Shown: positions 9,481 through 18,745, counted from the stretch's first letter. The stretch: 44,517 bases of DNA from Fidelibacterota bacterium (GCA_018650445.1 JABIFX010000005.1:1-44517), one strand, 5' to 3'. Made by a program: numbers and translations. Notes: a model not told the origin generated them from the sequence alone.

Positions 9481-10842
9481 TTGGAACTATCACAACATCT
9501 TGAACTAAAACAGACCCTCACGCCGCAGCAGATCTTGCTGTCGACCTTGCTGCAATTGCCATCCATGGCGCTGGAGCTGAGGATTAAGACTGAGCTTGAA
9601 ATTAATTCTCTACTAGAATTGCAGGAAGATATAGAGGAACTGGATAATCCTGAAGAAGAGGCTGAAACAGAAGAACCTGAAATCGATCTTGAAGATTATT
9701 TTTCCAATGATGGGTACGAAGCCAAAGAATATTATGATAAGAGCGCTGAAGAGGTTGAAATTCAAAACCCCTATCTGCCCAGCTTATCAGAAGAACTCCT
9801 CGACCAGATAGCAACACTACTTATTCCAGAGGACGAAAGAGCCATTCTGGAAGAGATGATATGGAGTATCGACGAACGTGGATATCTCATCGTCGAACTT
9901 GAGTTCATGGCTGAAAAATTCGAAGTTGACGTGAGCCTCATGGAGCGATTGCACAAACAGCTCACTCAGCTGGAACCACTGGGAATTGGCTCCCGTTCTC
10001 TCCAGGAATGTTTATTGATTCAAATCCGAAAAATCCATCCCGATACACCGGCTCACCATATCATTAGAGATTATTTTGATGAATTTGCCAACAAACGTTT
10101 TGAGAGAATATTGCGCAAACTTCACCTTACAAAGAGTGATTTAAGGGATGCAGAAGTATTGATTTCGCAATTGAATCCAAAACCTGGTGATGGTTATCTG
10201 GATCCAAAAACAAACTATGTGACCCCGGATTTCTATATCCGCGAGCAAGATGGGGAGTTTGTGGTTACACTAAATGATTCTTTTATCCCCGAATTGCGTA
10301 TTTCTGGCAGCTATAAGAACATGTTGTCCAACCAGAAAAAGCTTGATACTGATACGAAGCTCTTCTTGAAGAAGAAGGTTGAATCAGCCAAGTGGTTTAT
10401 CAACTCCATCCAGATGCGACGCATCACCATGTTAAAAGTGATCAATGCTATTATTGAACGCCAGAAGGGCTTCTTCCTATTTGGTTCAGATCATTTAAAA
10501 CCTATGGTACTCAGAGATATTGCCGAAGATATCAGTATGGATATTTCCACCATCAGTCGTGTGACCAGTGGTAAGTATGCCCAGACCGATTGGGGTACTT
10601 TTGAGCTGAGATATTTCTTCAGCGAAGGAATTGAAGCTGAGGATGGTGAAAATATTTCAACCAGACGCATCAAAGAGCGTCTCAGGGTGATCATTGAGGA
10701 AGAGGATAAGTCGCATCCTATTTCTGATGAAGCCATTTCAAAAGTTTTGCAAGTTGCGGGCTTCCCCATTGCCCGCCGCACGGTAGCCAAATACCGAGAG
10801 CAACTTAGTATTCCTGTCGCCCGTCTTCGCAGAGAGATTTAA
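9481..10842 (+). CDS. rpoN: RNA polymerase sigma-54 factor
   Basis: Alternative sigma factor that recognises -24/-12 promoters and needs an AAA+ activator. The domains are in order: a Gln/Leu-rich region I (LELKQTLTPQQILLSTLLQL, from residue 7), a very acidic region II (about 45-95), the core-binding domain (about 100-290), the DNA-binding helix-turn-helix (RDIAEDISMDISTISRVTSG) and the RpoN box ARRTVAKYRE at 431-440. Length 453 is typical. The start appears to be TTG at 9481, because no ATG lies upstream in frame at a sensible distance and region I must be near the N-terminus; no strong ribosome-binding site is seen, so translation may be coupled to lptB, whose stop is 5 bases away. I found no convincing sigma-54 promoter or activator gene here. 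Confidence 0.96.
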   Translation: MELSQHLELKQTLTPQQILLSTLLQLPSMALELRIKTELEINSLLELQEDIEELDNPEEEAETEEPEIDLEDYFSNDGYEAKEYYDKSAEEVEIQNPYLPSLSEELLDQIATLLIPEDERAILEEMIWSIDERGYLIVELEFMAEKFEVDVSLMERLHKQLTQLEPLGIGSRSLQECLLIQIRKIHPDTPAHHIIRDYFDEFANKRFERILRKLHLTKSDLRDAEVLISQLNPKPGDGYLDPKTNYVTPDFYIREQDGEFVVTLNDSFIPELRISGSYKNMLSNQKKLDTDTKLFLKKKVESAKWFINSIQMRRITMLKVINAIIERQKGFFLFGSDHLKPMVLRDIAEDISMDISTISRVTSGKYAQTDWGTFELRYFFSEGIEAEDGENISTRRIKERLRVIIEEEDKSHPISDEAISKVLQVAGFPIARRTVAKYREQLSIPVARLRREI

Positions 10843-10853
10843 ATTGTGAATAT

Positions 10854-10881
10854 CCAGGTCGGGATATAAATCCTCACCTGG
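10854..10881. repeat. Inverted repeat between convergent rpoN and ABC permease
   Basis: Perfect 6-bp arms CCAGGT/ACCTGG with a 16-base loop sit in the 60-base convergent gap. A possible bidirectional terminator: the right arm is followed by a pyrimidine-rich stretch and, further on, TTTTTTAG. The long loop makes this weak. Confidence 0.35.
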
Positions 10882-10902
10882 TATTTCCCCCAATTCAATT
10901 TT

Positions 10903-11682
10903 TTAGTTATAAAGTCTTTTATGAATGGATCTTAACACAACGTTGGTGTTGATAATGGTGACCACTATTATCCAGGCGAGATGCTCCAGCAATCCCACGT
11001 TCCAAACCTGATTAAAAATTCCTCTGCTTAACTCAACTCCGTGATAAAGCGGTGTAAACCAGGCAATGATTTGCACGGCCTGGGGCAATTCGCTCATAGG
11101 GAAAAAGATCCCTGAGAATAAAAAGAGGGGTGTCAGGAACAGAGTGAAGAAGTAGTTAAATAGCTCGATCTCTTTAATCACTGATGTGAACAAAAGCCCT
11201 ATGGTGGCAAACATGAATCCAATGATGAATATGAGAGGAAAAATGAACAGGATACCCCAGTGGAGTCCCATTCCAAAGATGAAGAGGATGGATAAAAAGG
11301 CACCACCATAAATGGTTCCCCGTGTGGCTCCCCAGAGTAATTCTCCCAGGGCCAGATCCTTGGGGTTGATGGGTGTGGAGAGGATTCCATCATAGATTCG
11401 ATCAAAATTCATTTTAACGAAGACGTTATAGGTCGTCTCCAATGTAGCGCCCCACATGATGCTTGAGATCAATAGCCCGGGAGCAATAAAGTTGATATAG
11501 GGGATGCCTTCCATTTCAGTGATATAGGCGCCTAAACCCAGACCCATACCCAGAAGATAGAGGAAGGGTTCAAAAAAATTGGGAAGAATATTCAATTTCC
11601 AGGTTCTTTTGTATACTGTGGCATTCCTCTGCCAGACCCGGAGCGCTGCCATGACTCTGACCTTAGGGGCTTTAATTCTCAA
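10903..11682 (-). CDS. ABC-2 type transporter permease (NodJ/DrrB-like)
   Basis: Inner-membrane permease of an ABC-2 exporter, 259 residues with about six transmembrane segments. Seen: NFFEPFLYLLGMGLGLGAYI near the N-terminus, the intracellular helix with MNFDRIYDGILSTPINPKDLALGE, and the C-terminal FLFSGIFFPMSELPQAVQ / FTPLYHGVELSRGIF block, typical of NodJ and drug-resistance permeases. It pairs with the ATPase gene immediately upstream; the two overlap by 4 bases (TTGA) if the TTG at 11682 is the start. An ATG at 11655, preceded by AAGG, is an alternative that trims nine residues. The transported molecule is unknown; such pairs export glycolipids, polysaccharides or drugs. Confidence 0.92.
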   Translation of the reverse strand: MRIKAPKVRVMAALRVWQRNATVYKRTWKLNILPNFFEPFLYLLGMGLGLGAYITEMEGIPYINFIAPGLLISSIMWGATLETTYNVFVKMNFDRIYDGILSTPINPKDLALGELLWGATRGTIYGGAFLSILFIFGMGLHWGILFIFPLIFIIGFMFATIGLLFTSVIKEIELFNYFFTLFLTPLFLFSGIFFPMSELPQAVQIIAWFTPLYHGVELSRGIFNQVWNVGLLEHLAWIIVVTIINTNVVLRSIHKRLYN

Positions 11683-12611
11683 TCGATGAGCTCCCTTCCA
11701 GTCAATTTAAGAAAGACATCTTCAAGAGACGAACGACGACTAAGCAGCGTCTTTACCGGGATATTCATATCCTGAATATGAGTATGGAGGGGCGTGGCAT
11801 CCGGTGTATAGAGCAGGAGACGATCAGACAGTGATTCATGAAAATCAATCTGATCAGATACCGCAGCCAGAATCTTTTGGCGGGCTTGTTTTTCACCACG
11901 AATTTCTACCACATAGGGAGACACTTCTGATTTTATCAAATCCCAGGGTGAGGCTTCTGTGATGATCTTACCCCGATCCATGACGGCAATTTGATCACAG
12001 AGTTGTTCTGCTTCATCCATATAGTGGGTGGTAAGCAGCAGGGTAACTCCCTGATCTATCAACTCATGACATTTGGCCCAGACATGATGCCTGGCCTGTG
12101 GATCCAGTCCTGTTGATGGTTCATCTAAAATAAGAATGCTAGGTTTGTTGATAAGCGCTCTGGCTATTTGGAGTCGTCGTTTCATGCCACCGCTCAAGGT
12201 GCGGACATTTACGTTTCGCTTTTCCTCTAATTGGAAAAATTCAATCAGTTCATTGGATCTGCGAACAGCCTGTTCTCGTGTTAGATCATAATAGCGTGCA
12301 TAAACCAGCAGATTGTTGATAACGTTTAAGTCGTAATCGAGGCTATCATCCTGGGTAACCACACCGATGCCCCTTTTGACAGCACTCATATTTTCCATGA
12401 CATTCCAGCCATTCACATTAAGCAAACCGGATGTAAGGGGTGTGACACAATAGATCATGCGCATCACAGTGGTTTTACCAGCACCATTGGGTCCTAGAAA
12501 ACCAAAACAGGTGCCAGGCTCAATTTCAAAATTCACACCATTGACAGCTTTGAGGGTGCCGTATTCCTTTGTGAGATTTTTAGCTTTGATAATGGCAGCA
12601 GGTTTTTCCAT
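11679..12611 (-). CDS. ABC-2 exporter ATP-binding protein (NodI/DrrA-like)
   Basis: Cytoplasmic ATPase partner of the permease that follows. Seen: Walker A GPNGAGKTT, Q-loop region VVTQDDSLD, signature LSGGMKRRLQIARAL, Walker B ILILDEPSTGLDP and H-loop TTHYMDEAEQL. The C-terminal extension ends SLEDVFLKLTGREL, as in NodI/DrrA proteins. I use the ATG at 12611 (MEKPAAIIKAKN), which gives 310 residues. A TTG at 12638 would add nine residues, but that segment is not part of the conserved fold. It is divergent from the trpR-like gene. Confidence 0.93.
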   Translation of the reverse strand: MEKPAAIIKAKNLTKEYGTLKAVNGVNFEIEPGTCFGFLGPNGAGKTTVMRMIYCVTPLTSGLLNVNGWNVMENMSAVKRGIGVVTQDDSLDYDLNVINNLLVYARYYDLTREQAVRRSNELIEFFQLEEKRNVNVRTLSGGMKRRLQIARALINKPSILILDEPSTGLDPQARHHVWAKCHELIDQGVTLLLTTHYMDEAEQLCDQIAVMDRGKIITEASPWDLIKSEVSPYVVEIRGEKQARQKILAAVSDQIDFHESLSDRLLLYTPDATPLHTHIQDMNIPVKTLLSRRSSLEDVFLKLTGRELID

Positions 12612-12674
12612 GATCCAACTTAAACGAAAATTGCACAAGGTGAAAAATTCATTTTAAATCAGAATCAAAAAGAC

Positions 12675-12702
12675 TTGCATAGTGAAAATAATGTTCTAAT
12701 GT
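12675..12702 (+). promoter_or_regulatory. Candidate sigma-70 promoter of the trpR-like gene
   Basis: TTGCAT (12675-12680), a 16-base spacer and TAATGT (12697-12702). Transcription would start near 12709, only a few bases before the ATG at 12712, so the mRNA could be leaderless or nearly so; no Shine-Dalgarno is present. Confidence 0.4.
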
Positions 12703-12711
12703 ATCAGTGCA

Positions 12712-13002
12712 ATGAAACAAGAATTTACTCATACTGAATTGGCGCATATTCTGACCTCCTTAACCGATGAAAAACAGATGGGTAAATTGCTTCAGGCTTT
12801 TCTCACACCTCAGGAACTGGAAGACCTGGTCCTGAGGTGGGAGATTATAAAGCTGCTCCACACAGGCTTACCACAAAGAGAAATTGCCAAAGAACTCGGG
12901 GTTGCCATTGGAACCGTGTCGCGGGGAGCTAGAGAGCTGAAGTATGGGCACCATGGTTTCATGCAACTGCTCAAATCATTAGAAGAGAAAGCAGACCAAT
13001 AA
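12712..13002 (+). CDS. TrpR/YerC-family helix-turn-helix repressor
   Basis: Small all-helical DNA-binding protein, 96 residues, of the TrpR/YerC family (E. coli TrpR is 108). The diagnostic block spans about residues 34-80: LTPQELEDLVLRWEIIKLL, then QREIAKELGVAIGTVSRG and ARELKYG. The HTH (REIAKELGVAIGTVSRG) and the following Arg-Gly match E. coli TrpR Arg84-Gly85 in the corepressor pocket region. The spacing between the first helix block and the HTH is closer to YerC, so tryptophan binding is not certain. The gene lies 115 bases upstream of trpB2 on the same strand, which suggests it controls that gene and perhaps itself. Divergent from the ABC-2 ATPase. Confidence 0.85.
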   Translation: MKQEFTHTELAHILTSLTDEKQMGKLLQAFLTPQELEDLVLRWEIIKLLHTGLPQREIAKELGVAIGTVSRGARELKYGHHGFMQLLKSLEEKADQ

Positions 13003-13051
13003 TGCTCTCTTCAAAACTTTCACTACCCACATTTCATACATTATGGAAGAT

Positions 13052-13096
13052 CTGGCCTAGTAGCCAGGTTCCCTTTCTTTAAAAACTAATTACTAG
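13052..13096 (+). promoter_or_regulatory. Candidate operator region between trpR-like gene and trpB2
   Basis: Two CTAG-containing elements lie within 45 bases: an inverted repeat CTGGC-CTAGTA-GCCAG (13052-13067) and ACTAATTACTAG (13085-13096). The E. coli trp operator is a CTAG-centred palindrome (ACTAGTTAACTAGT), so both are plausible TrpR-type sites. No binding data; inference from motif and position only. Confidence 0.35.
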
Positions 13097-13117
13097 AAAA
13101 GAACTCAAGGAGTTACC

Positions 13118-14476
13118 GTGAAGAAGATTTTTCTTTCAGAAAATGACATGCCCAAAGCCTGGTATAATATTGCTGCAGATTTGAATACAGCCCCTCGGCC
13201 GCCACTGCACCCTGGAACCTTGCAACCCCTGGGACCAGATGATCTCGCGCCCCTTTTTCCCATGGCCCTTATTGAGCAGGAAATGAGCATGGAACGTGAA
13301 ATTGCTATTCCTGATCCAGTCATAGAGGGCTTAAGGATGTACAGACCATCGCCTCTTATCCGAGCAACCGGTCTTGAAGCCGCACTGAAAACACCTGCGA
13401 AAATTTATTTTAAATATGAAGGTGTTAGCCCTGCTGGTAGCCACAAACCAAATACAGCTATTGCACAGGCCTACTATAACAAGCAAGAGGGTGTAGAACG
13501 GATCGCTACAGAAACTGGAGCCGGTCAATGGGGTAGTTCCATGGCTCTGGCCGGACAGATGTTTGGTCTTGAGGTGAAAGTTTATATGGTGAAGGTCAGC
13601 TATACCCAAAAACCTTATCGTCGGTCCATGATGGAAAGTTGGGGCGCGAAAATTGTCTCAAGCCCAAGTATGGACACTCAGTTCGGTCAAAAAATTCTTG
13701 CCGATGATCCAGACAATACGGGATCGCTGGGCATTGCGATTTCCGAAGCTGTGGAAGATGCTGCAACCAAGGACAATACAAAATACGCTCTGGGTTCGGT
13801 GTTGAATCATGTTCTATTGCACCAGACGGTGATTGGGCTGGAAGCGAAAAAACAGATGGAAATTGCAGGAGACAAACCAGACATCATCATCGGTTGTGTT
13901 GGGGGAGGAAGTAATTTTGCCGGGCTGGCTTTTCCTTACCTTCGAGACAAAATCAATGGTGCAGATATCGATTTCAGGGCAATTGAGCCGAGTGCATGCC
14001 CAACTCTCACGAGAGGAAAATTCACATATGATTTTGGTGATATGGCTCAGATGACGCCACTGGTATCCATGCATACGCTTGGTCACACCTTCATGCCTCC
14101 CGGAATTCACGCTGGCGGATTACGCTACCATGGTATGGCGCCCTTGCTATCCCATGTGGTTAAAGAAGGCCTGGTGGATGCTTATGCCTACCAGCAAGTT
14201 GAAGTGTTCGACGCAGCAGCTCTTTTTGCCAGAACAGAAGGGATTATTCCTGCTCCCGAATCCGCACACGCTATCAAGGGTGCGGTTGATGCTGCCATAG
14301 AAGCGCGTGAAGCCGGTCAGGAAAAAACCATCCTCTTTAATCTGAGTGGACATGGACATTTTGATATGTCAGCCTACGATGCATACTTCGCAGGAAACTT
14401 GACCGACTATCGTCCCACCGATGCAGATTTAGCCGCAGGCTTGTCATCCACGGAGGGGCTTCCTAAAGCAGATTAG
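13118..14476 (+). CDS. trpB2: TrpB2-type tryptophan synthase beta-like protein
   Basis: PLP enzyme that condenses indole with serine to make tryptophan. TrpB2 proteins often work without a standard TrpA; no trpA is visible here. The 452 residues match the longer TrpB2 form rather than the ~400-residue TrpB1. Seen: extended N-terminus with PRPPLHPGT, the Schiff-base lysine in AGSHKPNTA (Lys110), catalytic Glu in ETGAGQWG, the phosphate-binding loop GGGSNFAG and the late NLSGHGHFD motif. The start is GTG at 13118 with AAGGAG at 13107-13112 and a 5-base spacer. It sits downstream of the trpR-like gene, with possible operators between, and ends at a strong terminator. A role in indole salvage is inference. 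Confidence 0.95.
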   Translation: MKKIFLSENDMPKAWYNIAADLNTAPRPPLHPGTLQPLGPDDLAPLFPMALIEQEMSMEREIAIPDPVIEGLRMYRPSPLIRATGLEAALKTPAKIYFKYEGVSPAGSHKPNTAIAQAYYNKQEGVERIATETGAGQWGSSMALAGQMFGLEVKVYMVKVSYTQKPYRRSMMESWGAKIVSSPSMDTQFGQKILADDPDNTGSLGIAISEAVEDAATKDNTKYALGSVLNHVLLHQTVIGLEAKKQMEIAGDKPDIIIGCVGGGSNFAGLAFPYLRDKINGADIDFRAIEPSACPTLTRGKFTYDFGDMAQMTPLVSMHTLGHTFMPPGIHAGGLRYHGMAPLLSHVVKEGLVDAYAYQQVEVFDAAALFARTEGIIPAPESAHAIKGAVDAAIEAREAGQEKTILFNLSGHGHFDMSAYDAYFAGNLTDYRPTDADLAAGLSSTEGLPKAD

Positions 14477-14485
14477 CATTCTCAC

Positions 14486-14518
14486 GACCCGGTGATTTGC
14501 AGATTGAATTACCGGGTC
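14486..14518 (+). repeat. Inverted repeat downstream of trpB2
   Basis: Perfect 8-bp arms GACCCGGT (14486-14493) and ACCGGGTC (14511-14518) with a 17-base loop, just after the trpB2 stop and before the main terminator. Possibly a 3'-end stabilising hairpin; no T tract follows. Confidence 0.5.
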
Positions 14519-14531
14519 CTCCTTAATTAAT

Positions 14532-14570
14532 AAAACCCTGGGCTTTCCTCTAAGTCTGGGGTTTTTATTT
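14532..14570 (+). terminator. Rho-independent terminator of trpB2
   Basis: Arms AAAACCCTGGGCTT (14532-14545) and AAGTCTGGGGTTTT (14552-14565) pair over 14 positions, three of them G-U wobbles, around a 6-base loop; T-rich sequence follows. Confidence 0.8.
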
Positions 14571-14711
14571 AATCATAATCACTGCACCCAGATTGGGACG
14601 ATGAATGAGGGATTTATTCGTTTCAACTATGAATTGAACATTTCAATACTATTTTCGTGTCCTTAAAAAAAGTAGACAAGAACCTATAGAAGTAGTTTAG
14701 GAAAAAGGAAA

Positions 14712-15527
14712 ATGAAAAAACGAACAGAAAAATTTTACGACAACCAAGAACATATACACAGCCCAAGGGGTCGCATACTACGTATCATGAGTGAGTATGT
14801 TGGACCAGAGGAAGTGTTTAGAAAAAATAAGATTCAAGATACCATCGTATTTTTTGGGTCAGCAAGAACCCAACCCAAGCATTTGGTATCCCAGGCCATC
14901 GAAAAAGCCAAAGCCGACGGGAGCAATGTTGAAAAGCTGGAGCAGTTGGAACGAGATCTGGGAATGTCTAGATATTATGAAGATGCTCGTGAACTGGCTT
15001 ACAAAATGACTGTATGGTCAAAAAAACTAAAACAGAGTAAAAGGCGCTTTATAGTTGCAACTGGGGGTGGTCCAGGAATTATGGAAGCTGCCAATCGGGG
15101 AGCAGCTGAAGCAAAGGGACTTTCAGTTGGCTTGAACATATCCTTACCTTTTGAACAATCTGGTAATCCATATATCAGTCGCGAACTGGAGATGGAATTC
15201 CATTATTTCTTTATGCGGAAATATTGGTTTGTTTACCTCGCAAAAGCATTGATTGCTTTTCCAGGTGGATTTGGAACCTTTGATGAGTTGTTTGAAACCC
15301 TGACTTTGATTCAAACCAAAAAGATCAGCAAGCAAATGCCCATCATGTTATTTGGAAATCGCTTCTGGGATAAAATGATTGATCTCCAGGGTCTGGCAGA
15401 TTTTGGAACCATTAGCCATGCTGATCTCGATCTATGTTATCGAACAGATAGCGTTGATGATGCCTTTGAGTATCTGACCCAACAGCTTACGGATATGTAT
15501 CTGGAAGAGGTTCCCCCTACAGACTAA
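14712..15527 (+). CDS. LOG-family / TIGR00730 Rossmann-fold protein
   Basis: Member of the 'lysine decarboxylase-like' LOG family. Characterised members are phosphoribohydrolases acting on nucleoside 5'-monophosphates, including cytokinin-activating enzymes. The 271-residue protein has the family motifs GGGPGIMEAANRGA in the middle and PGGFGTFDELFETLT toward the C-terminus; the conserved Arg/Lys and PGGxGTxxE residues are present. It has a longer N-terminal part than minimal LOG proteins, with a charged helix (about residues 55-85). The ATG at 14712 has AAAGG upstream (14703-14708). It is monocistronic, convergent with anmK, and overlaps it by 4 bases. The physiological substrate is not known; hormone synthesis should not be assumed. 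Confidence 0.9.
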   Translation: MKKRTEKFYDNQEHIHSPRGRILRIMSEYVGPEEVFRKNKIQDTIVFFGSARTQPKHLVSQAIEKAKADGSNVEKLEQLERDLGMSRYYEDARELAYKMTVWSKKLKQSKRRFIVATGGGPGIMEAANRGAAEAKGLSVGLNISLPFEQSGNPYISRELEMEFHYFFMRKYWFVYLAKALIAFPGGFGTFDELFETLTLIQTKKISKQMPIMLFGNRFWDKMIDLQGLADFGTISHADLDLCYRTDSVDDAFEYLTQQLTDMYLEEVPPTD

Positions 15528-16660
15528 CTACTTTTTGGCTTACACAGTTTGCCTAGCGTAACTGCTTTTCGCGCGCCAGTTACGCCAGGTAAATTCGCTG
15601 TGAAATCATTGATAAATAGATATCCTAGATAAGCAAATCCAAAAGCCTCTTTGTTACTTTGATTCACTCCCTTCATATTCATATCACTAATATCAATAGA
15701 TGGAAGCTCAGCCTTCAGTAAATTCATAAGCGTTTTATTGAATGCACCACCACCACCAACAAACATCGAAGCAGGTGAGTACTTGAGAGACAATGAATTA
15801 ATACTTTCAGTAATTGTTTTTGCAGTTAAAACTGTTAGAGTATAAATCAAATCTTTAAACTCTTGGTCATTCGCTGGATAAAACTGTTTTAGTATATGTT
15901 GAAAATATGTTTTGCCAAATTGCTCCTGTCCTGCAGAACGTGGGGGAGTGCGTTGATAAAACTCGTGCTCGAGTACTTCACCAAGTAGTTTTGGATTAAG
16001 CTTTCCCTGGGCAGCAAGATTCCCACCTTCATCATAGCTCAGCTTATCATGTGAAAACAATCGTACGGCTTTATCAATTAAGGTATTACCCGGACCTGTA
16101 TCCCAGGCTACCAGAGGGGCGGAATTATGTAACCCGGGTACCATCGTGATATTGGCAATGCCACCTATATTGAGAGCCAGAACATCCGAGTGTTCCCTTT
16201 GCAGTAGATATTGATCCACGATAGGGATCAAAGGAGCTCCTTGTCCTCCCACCTCTACATCAGCGGTTCTAAAGTCATAGATAACCGGACAATTGAATTT
16301 GTCTGCCATGGTAGCTGGGTTGCCAATTTGTAGGGTGAAGTGAGGAGGCTCGTGTTTGATGGTCTGACCATGTGATGCAATGAAATCAAAATCGAACTTG
16401 AGCTGTGCAATCTCGGAAGCAAACCACGCTCCCAACTCAACATCGAGTTGGGCAATGTCTCCATCATTTAATTCCAGTGGATTACTAAAACTATCCTGGA
16501 AGTATTGCGGGTATGGAATCTCGTGGCTAGAGACCACTTCATAAGCTGGGGTACGACCAGAACCCGAGAAACTCACCAGACATAGATCAAGACCGTCTGC
16601 GGAACTACCTGTCATAAGTCCCAGAATATTTACCCTATGCTGAACCGGATTACTGCTCAT
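15524..16660 (-). CDS. anmK: Anhydro-N-acetylmuramic acid kinase
   Basis: Phosphorylates and opens 1,6-anhydro-MurNAc released in cell-wall turnover, feeding it back to amino-sugar metabolism. Hallmarks: LGLMTGSSADGLDL at the N-terminus (phosphate 1), the IASHGQTIKH block, GGQGAPLIPIVDQYLL, LNIGGIANIT, WDTGPGN and FVGGGGAFN, all in the family order. With the ATG at 16660 the protein is 378 residues, close to the usual 370. A GTG at 16687 would add nine residues, and neither start has a strong ribosome-binding site. It overlaps the convergent LOG-family gene by 4 bases and is divergent from tig. No murQ or amidase gene is nearby. Confidence 0.93.
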   Translation of the reverse strand: MSSNPVQHRVNILGLMTGSSADGLDLCLVSFSGSGRTPAYEVVSSHEIPYPQYFQDSFSNPLELNDGDIAQLDVELGAWFASEIAQLKFDFDFIASHGQTIKHEPPHFTLQIGNPATMADKFNCPVIYDFRTADVEVGGQGAPLIPIVDQYLLQREHSDVLALNIGGIANITMVPGLHNSAPLVAWDTGPGNTLIDKAVRLFSHDKLSYDEGGNLAAQGKLNPKLLGEVLEHEFYQRTPPRSAGQEQFGKTYFQHILKQFYPANDQEFKDLIYTLTVLTAKTITESINSLSLKYSPASMFVGGGGAFNKTLMNLLKAELPSIDISDMNMKGVNQSNKEAFGFAYLGYLFINDFTANLPGVTGARKAVTLGKLCKPKSS

Positions 16661-16865
16661 CTCGCAAACTGCAAATATTCCAGGCACAAATCAATATCCC
16701 AAACATGGATTCAGGCAAATCCTGGATGGGGAAAATCCCTGAAAACGAAGCGCGGATTTTCATTCCACTTGCATACGTTCCCAATTATCTTGCCTCGCTA
16801 TTTTAGAATGATGCCAGCAATAAAAAAATGATCTGGCTTGAATATAGATTGAATGGGAGAGATTT

Positions 16866-18158
16866 GTGGATATCAAGATTGAAGTTGGGAAACCTCACGA
16901 AAGAACTTTGAAAGTTCAGGTGGAATGGTCCGAAATGGAGCCCGGTTTCGAGAAGAAATTGACCAAGCTAAATAAACAGGTTAATCGACCAGGATTCAGA
17001 CCAGGGAAAATTCCCAGAAAAATCATGCTGCAGTCCTATGGGCATAGTGTGCTGGCTGAAATTTTGGATGAAACCGTGCAGGCTGCCTACTACAAGGGGA
17101 TCATGGACAATGAATTGTCTCCTATAGATCAAGGTAGTATCGAGGACATGTCTGAATTTGATATTGGTAAAGATCTCAGTTTTTCACTAAAGCTTCAGGT
17201 TGAACCCGATTTTGAGATGTTCAACTATCAGGCTGGATTCAAAATCACTAAGAACGAATACACTGCCACTGATGAAGATATTGCCCATGCTCTAGAACAT
17301 CTGCAAGAGCGTTTTGCTGAAGTTGAAATTCGCGATGATGGTGCTGTGGATGGCGATCTCCTTAAAGGTGATCTCCAATACCTCGATGCTGAGGGCCAAC
17401 TCATTGAAGGCAGTCAAGTCGCCGATCGATACATTAAAATTGGTGATGGCGTTTTTGGTGAAAAGGTGGGTAAAAAACTCATCGGCTCCAAAGTGGGTGA
17501 TGAGGTGAACTTTGATATCCCTGCTCAGACAAAGGATACTGAGGAACTCCATATCCGCATGCAAGTGAAGGCAGTTGAGACTCATATCCTTCCAGAGTTG
17601 AATGATGACTTTGCCAAACAGGTTGATCCTAAATTTGAAACTCTCGATGCTTTAAAAGAAAGCAGTCGCGCAGATATCCAGAAACAATTGGACTATGATG
17701 TCTTGAGAGCCCAGGATCAAAACCTGGCCAACAAGCTGGTTGAGGAAACCAAGTTGGAAGTCCCTGAAGTTATGATTGTGGACTATCTGGATAAATTGGT
17801 TGAACGGGTTCGTAAGGAACGCGGCGCCGATGTGAACGAAGAGGAAGTTCGGGAACAGAATAAAGAGCGAGCTATCTGGGAATTATCCTGGTATCTCATT
17901 CGTAAAAAACTCATCGCCACAGAGAAAATCGAAGTTACAGATGAAGATGTGGAATTAAAACTCGATGAGCTTGTTGCCCAAATGCCTGGTGATGCAGAAA
18001 AGATGAAGACGCTTTATAGAGATAAACAATATCTTCCTCAGATTAAAGATGATATCCTGGAGAAGAAGATATTTGCTCACATCGAGTCTTTTGCGAAGGT
18101 AAAAGTTAAAAAAGCCACCAGCAAAGAAATCGGAGGCTACCATGCACACGCTCACTAA
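16866..18158 (+). CDS. tig: Trigger factor, ribosome-associated chaperone
   Basis: Binds at the ribosome exit and shields nascent chains; it also has prolyl isomerase activity. Domains: N-terminal ribosome-binding domain with GFRPGKIPR at 43-51 (the family's GFRxGKxP signature), a PPIase FKBP-like domain (about 160-245) and a helical C-terminal chaperone domain (about 260-420). The length, 430 residues, is normal. The start is GTG at 16866 with GGGAGA just upstream. The C-terminus ends in a histidine-rich tail (GGYHAHAH). It overlaps clpP by 17 bases, in the widespread tig-clpP-clpX order. Confidence 0.97.
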   Translation: MDIKIEVGKPHERTLKVQVEWSEMEPGFEKKLTKLNKQVNRPGFRPGKIPRKIMLQSYGHSVLAEILDETVQAAYYKGIMDNELSPIDQGSIEDMSEFDIGKDLSFSLKLQVEPDFEMFNYQAGFKITKNEYTATDEDIAHALEHLQERFAEVEIRDDGAVDGDLLKGDLQYLDAEGQLIEGSQVADRYIKIGDGVFGEKVGKKLIGSKVGDEVNFDIPAQTKDTEELHIRMQVKAVETHILPELNDDFAKQVDPKFETLDALKESSRADIQKQLDYDVLRAQDQNLANKLVEETKLEVPEVMIVDYLDKLVERVRKERGADVNEEEVREQNKERAIWELSWYLIRKKLIATEKIEVTDEDVELKLDELVAQMPGDAEKMKTLYRDKQYLPQIKDDILEKKIFAHIESFAKVKVKKATSKEIGGYHAHAH

Positions 18159-18741
18159 TCAACTTGTACCCATGGTTGTAGAACAGACGGGTCGTTCTGA
18201 ACGAGCCTATGATATATACAGCCGTCTACTCAAAGAACGGATCATTTTCCTCAGTACACCTATTGATGACAATGTTGCGTCATTGATTGTCGCGCAATTA
18301 TTGTTTTTGGAAGCTGAGGACAGCGACAAAGACATCAACCTTTATATAAACTCTCCCGGTGGTATTATTACTTCCGGTATGGCCATTCTAGACACCATGA
18401 ATTTTATCAAACCGGATGTCTCCACCATTGTTGTGGGACAAGCATCCAGCATGGGTGCACTTCTGCTTGGGGCTGGAGCAAAAGGGAAAAGGTATACTCT
18501 ACCCAACTCCAGAATAATGATTCACCAACCTTTAGGTGGAACGGAAGGGCAAGCTTCTGATATTGTGATTGCTGCAGAAGAAATTCAAAAGACAAAACAT
18601 AAACTGAACCAAATGTTAGCAAAGTTTTGTGGGAAGCGTATTTCTCAAATCGAGAAGGATGCTGATCGAAACTATTTCATGTCTGCCCCAGAAGCTGTTG
18701 CTTATGGCATCGTAGACGAAATATTCGAAAAACGGGGTTAA
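18142..18741 (+). CDS. clpP: ATP-dependent Clp protease proteolytic subunit (triad Asp replaced by Asn)
   Basis: Serine protease subunit that forms the two-ring degradation chamber with ClpX. 199 residues. Seen: the oxyanion/handle region INSPGG, catalytic Ser103 in GQASSMGA and His128 in MIHQPLGG. In E. coli the third triad residue is the Asp in ERDRFLSAPEA. Here the aligned segment is [13 protein letters not shown], so that position is Asn177 (codon AAC). The rest of the fold is intact. An Asn at this site is known from Listeria ClpP1. The start at 18142 has a strong CGGAGG (18131-18136) inside the tig 3' end. It is followed after 4 bases by clpX, so its partner is clear. Confidence 0.96.
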   Translation: MHTLTNQLVPMVVEQTGRSERAYDIYSRLLKERIIFLSTPIDDNVASLIVAQLLFLEAEDSDKDINLYINSPGGIITSGMAILDTMNFIKPDVSTIVVGQASSMGALLLGAGAKGKRYTLPNSRIMIHQPLGGTEGQASDIVIAAEEIQKTKHKLNQMLAKFCGKRISQIEKDADRNYFMSAPEAVAYGIVDEIFEKRG

Positions 18742-18745
18742 GTCT

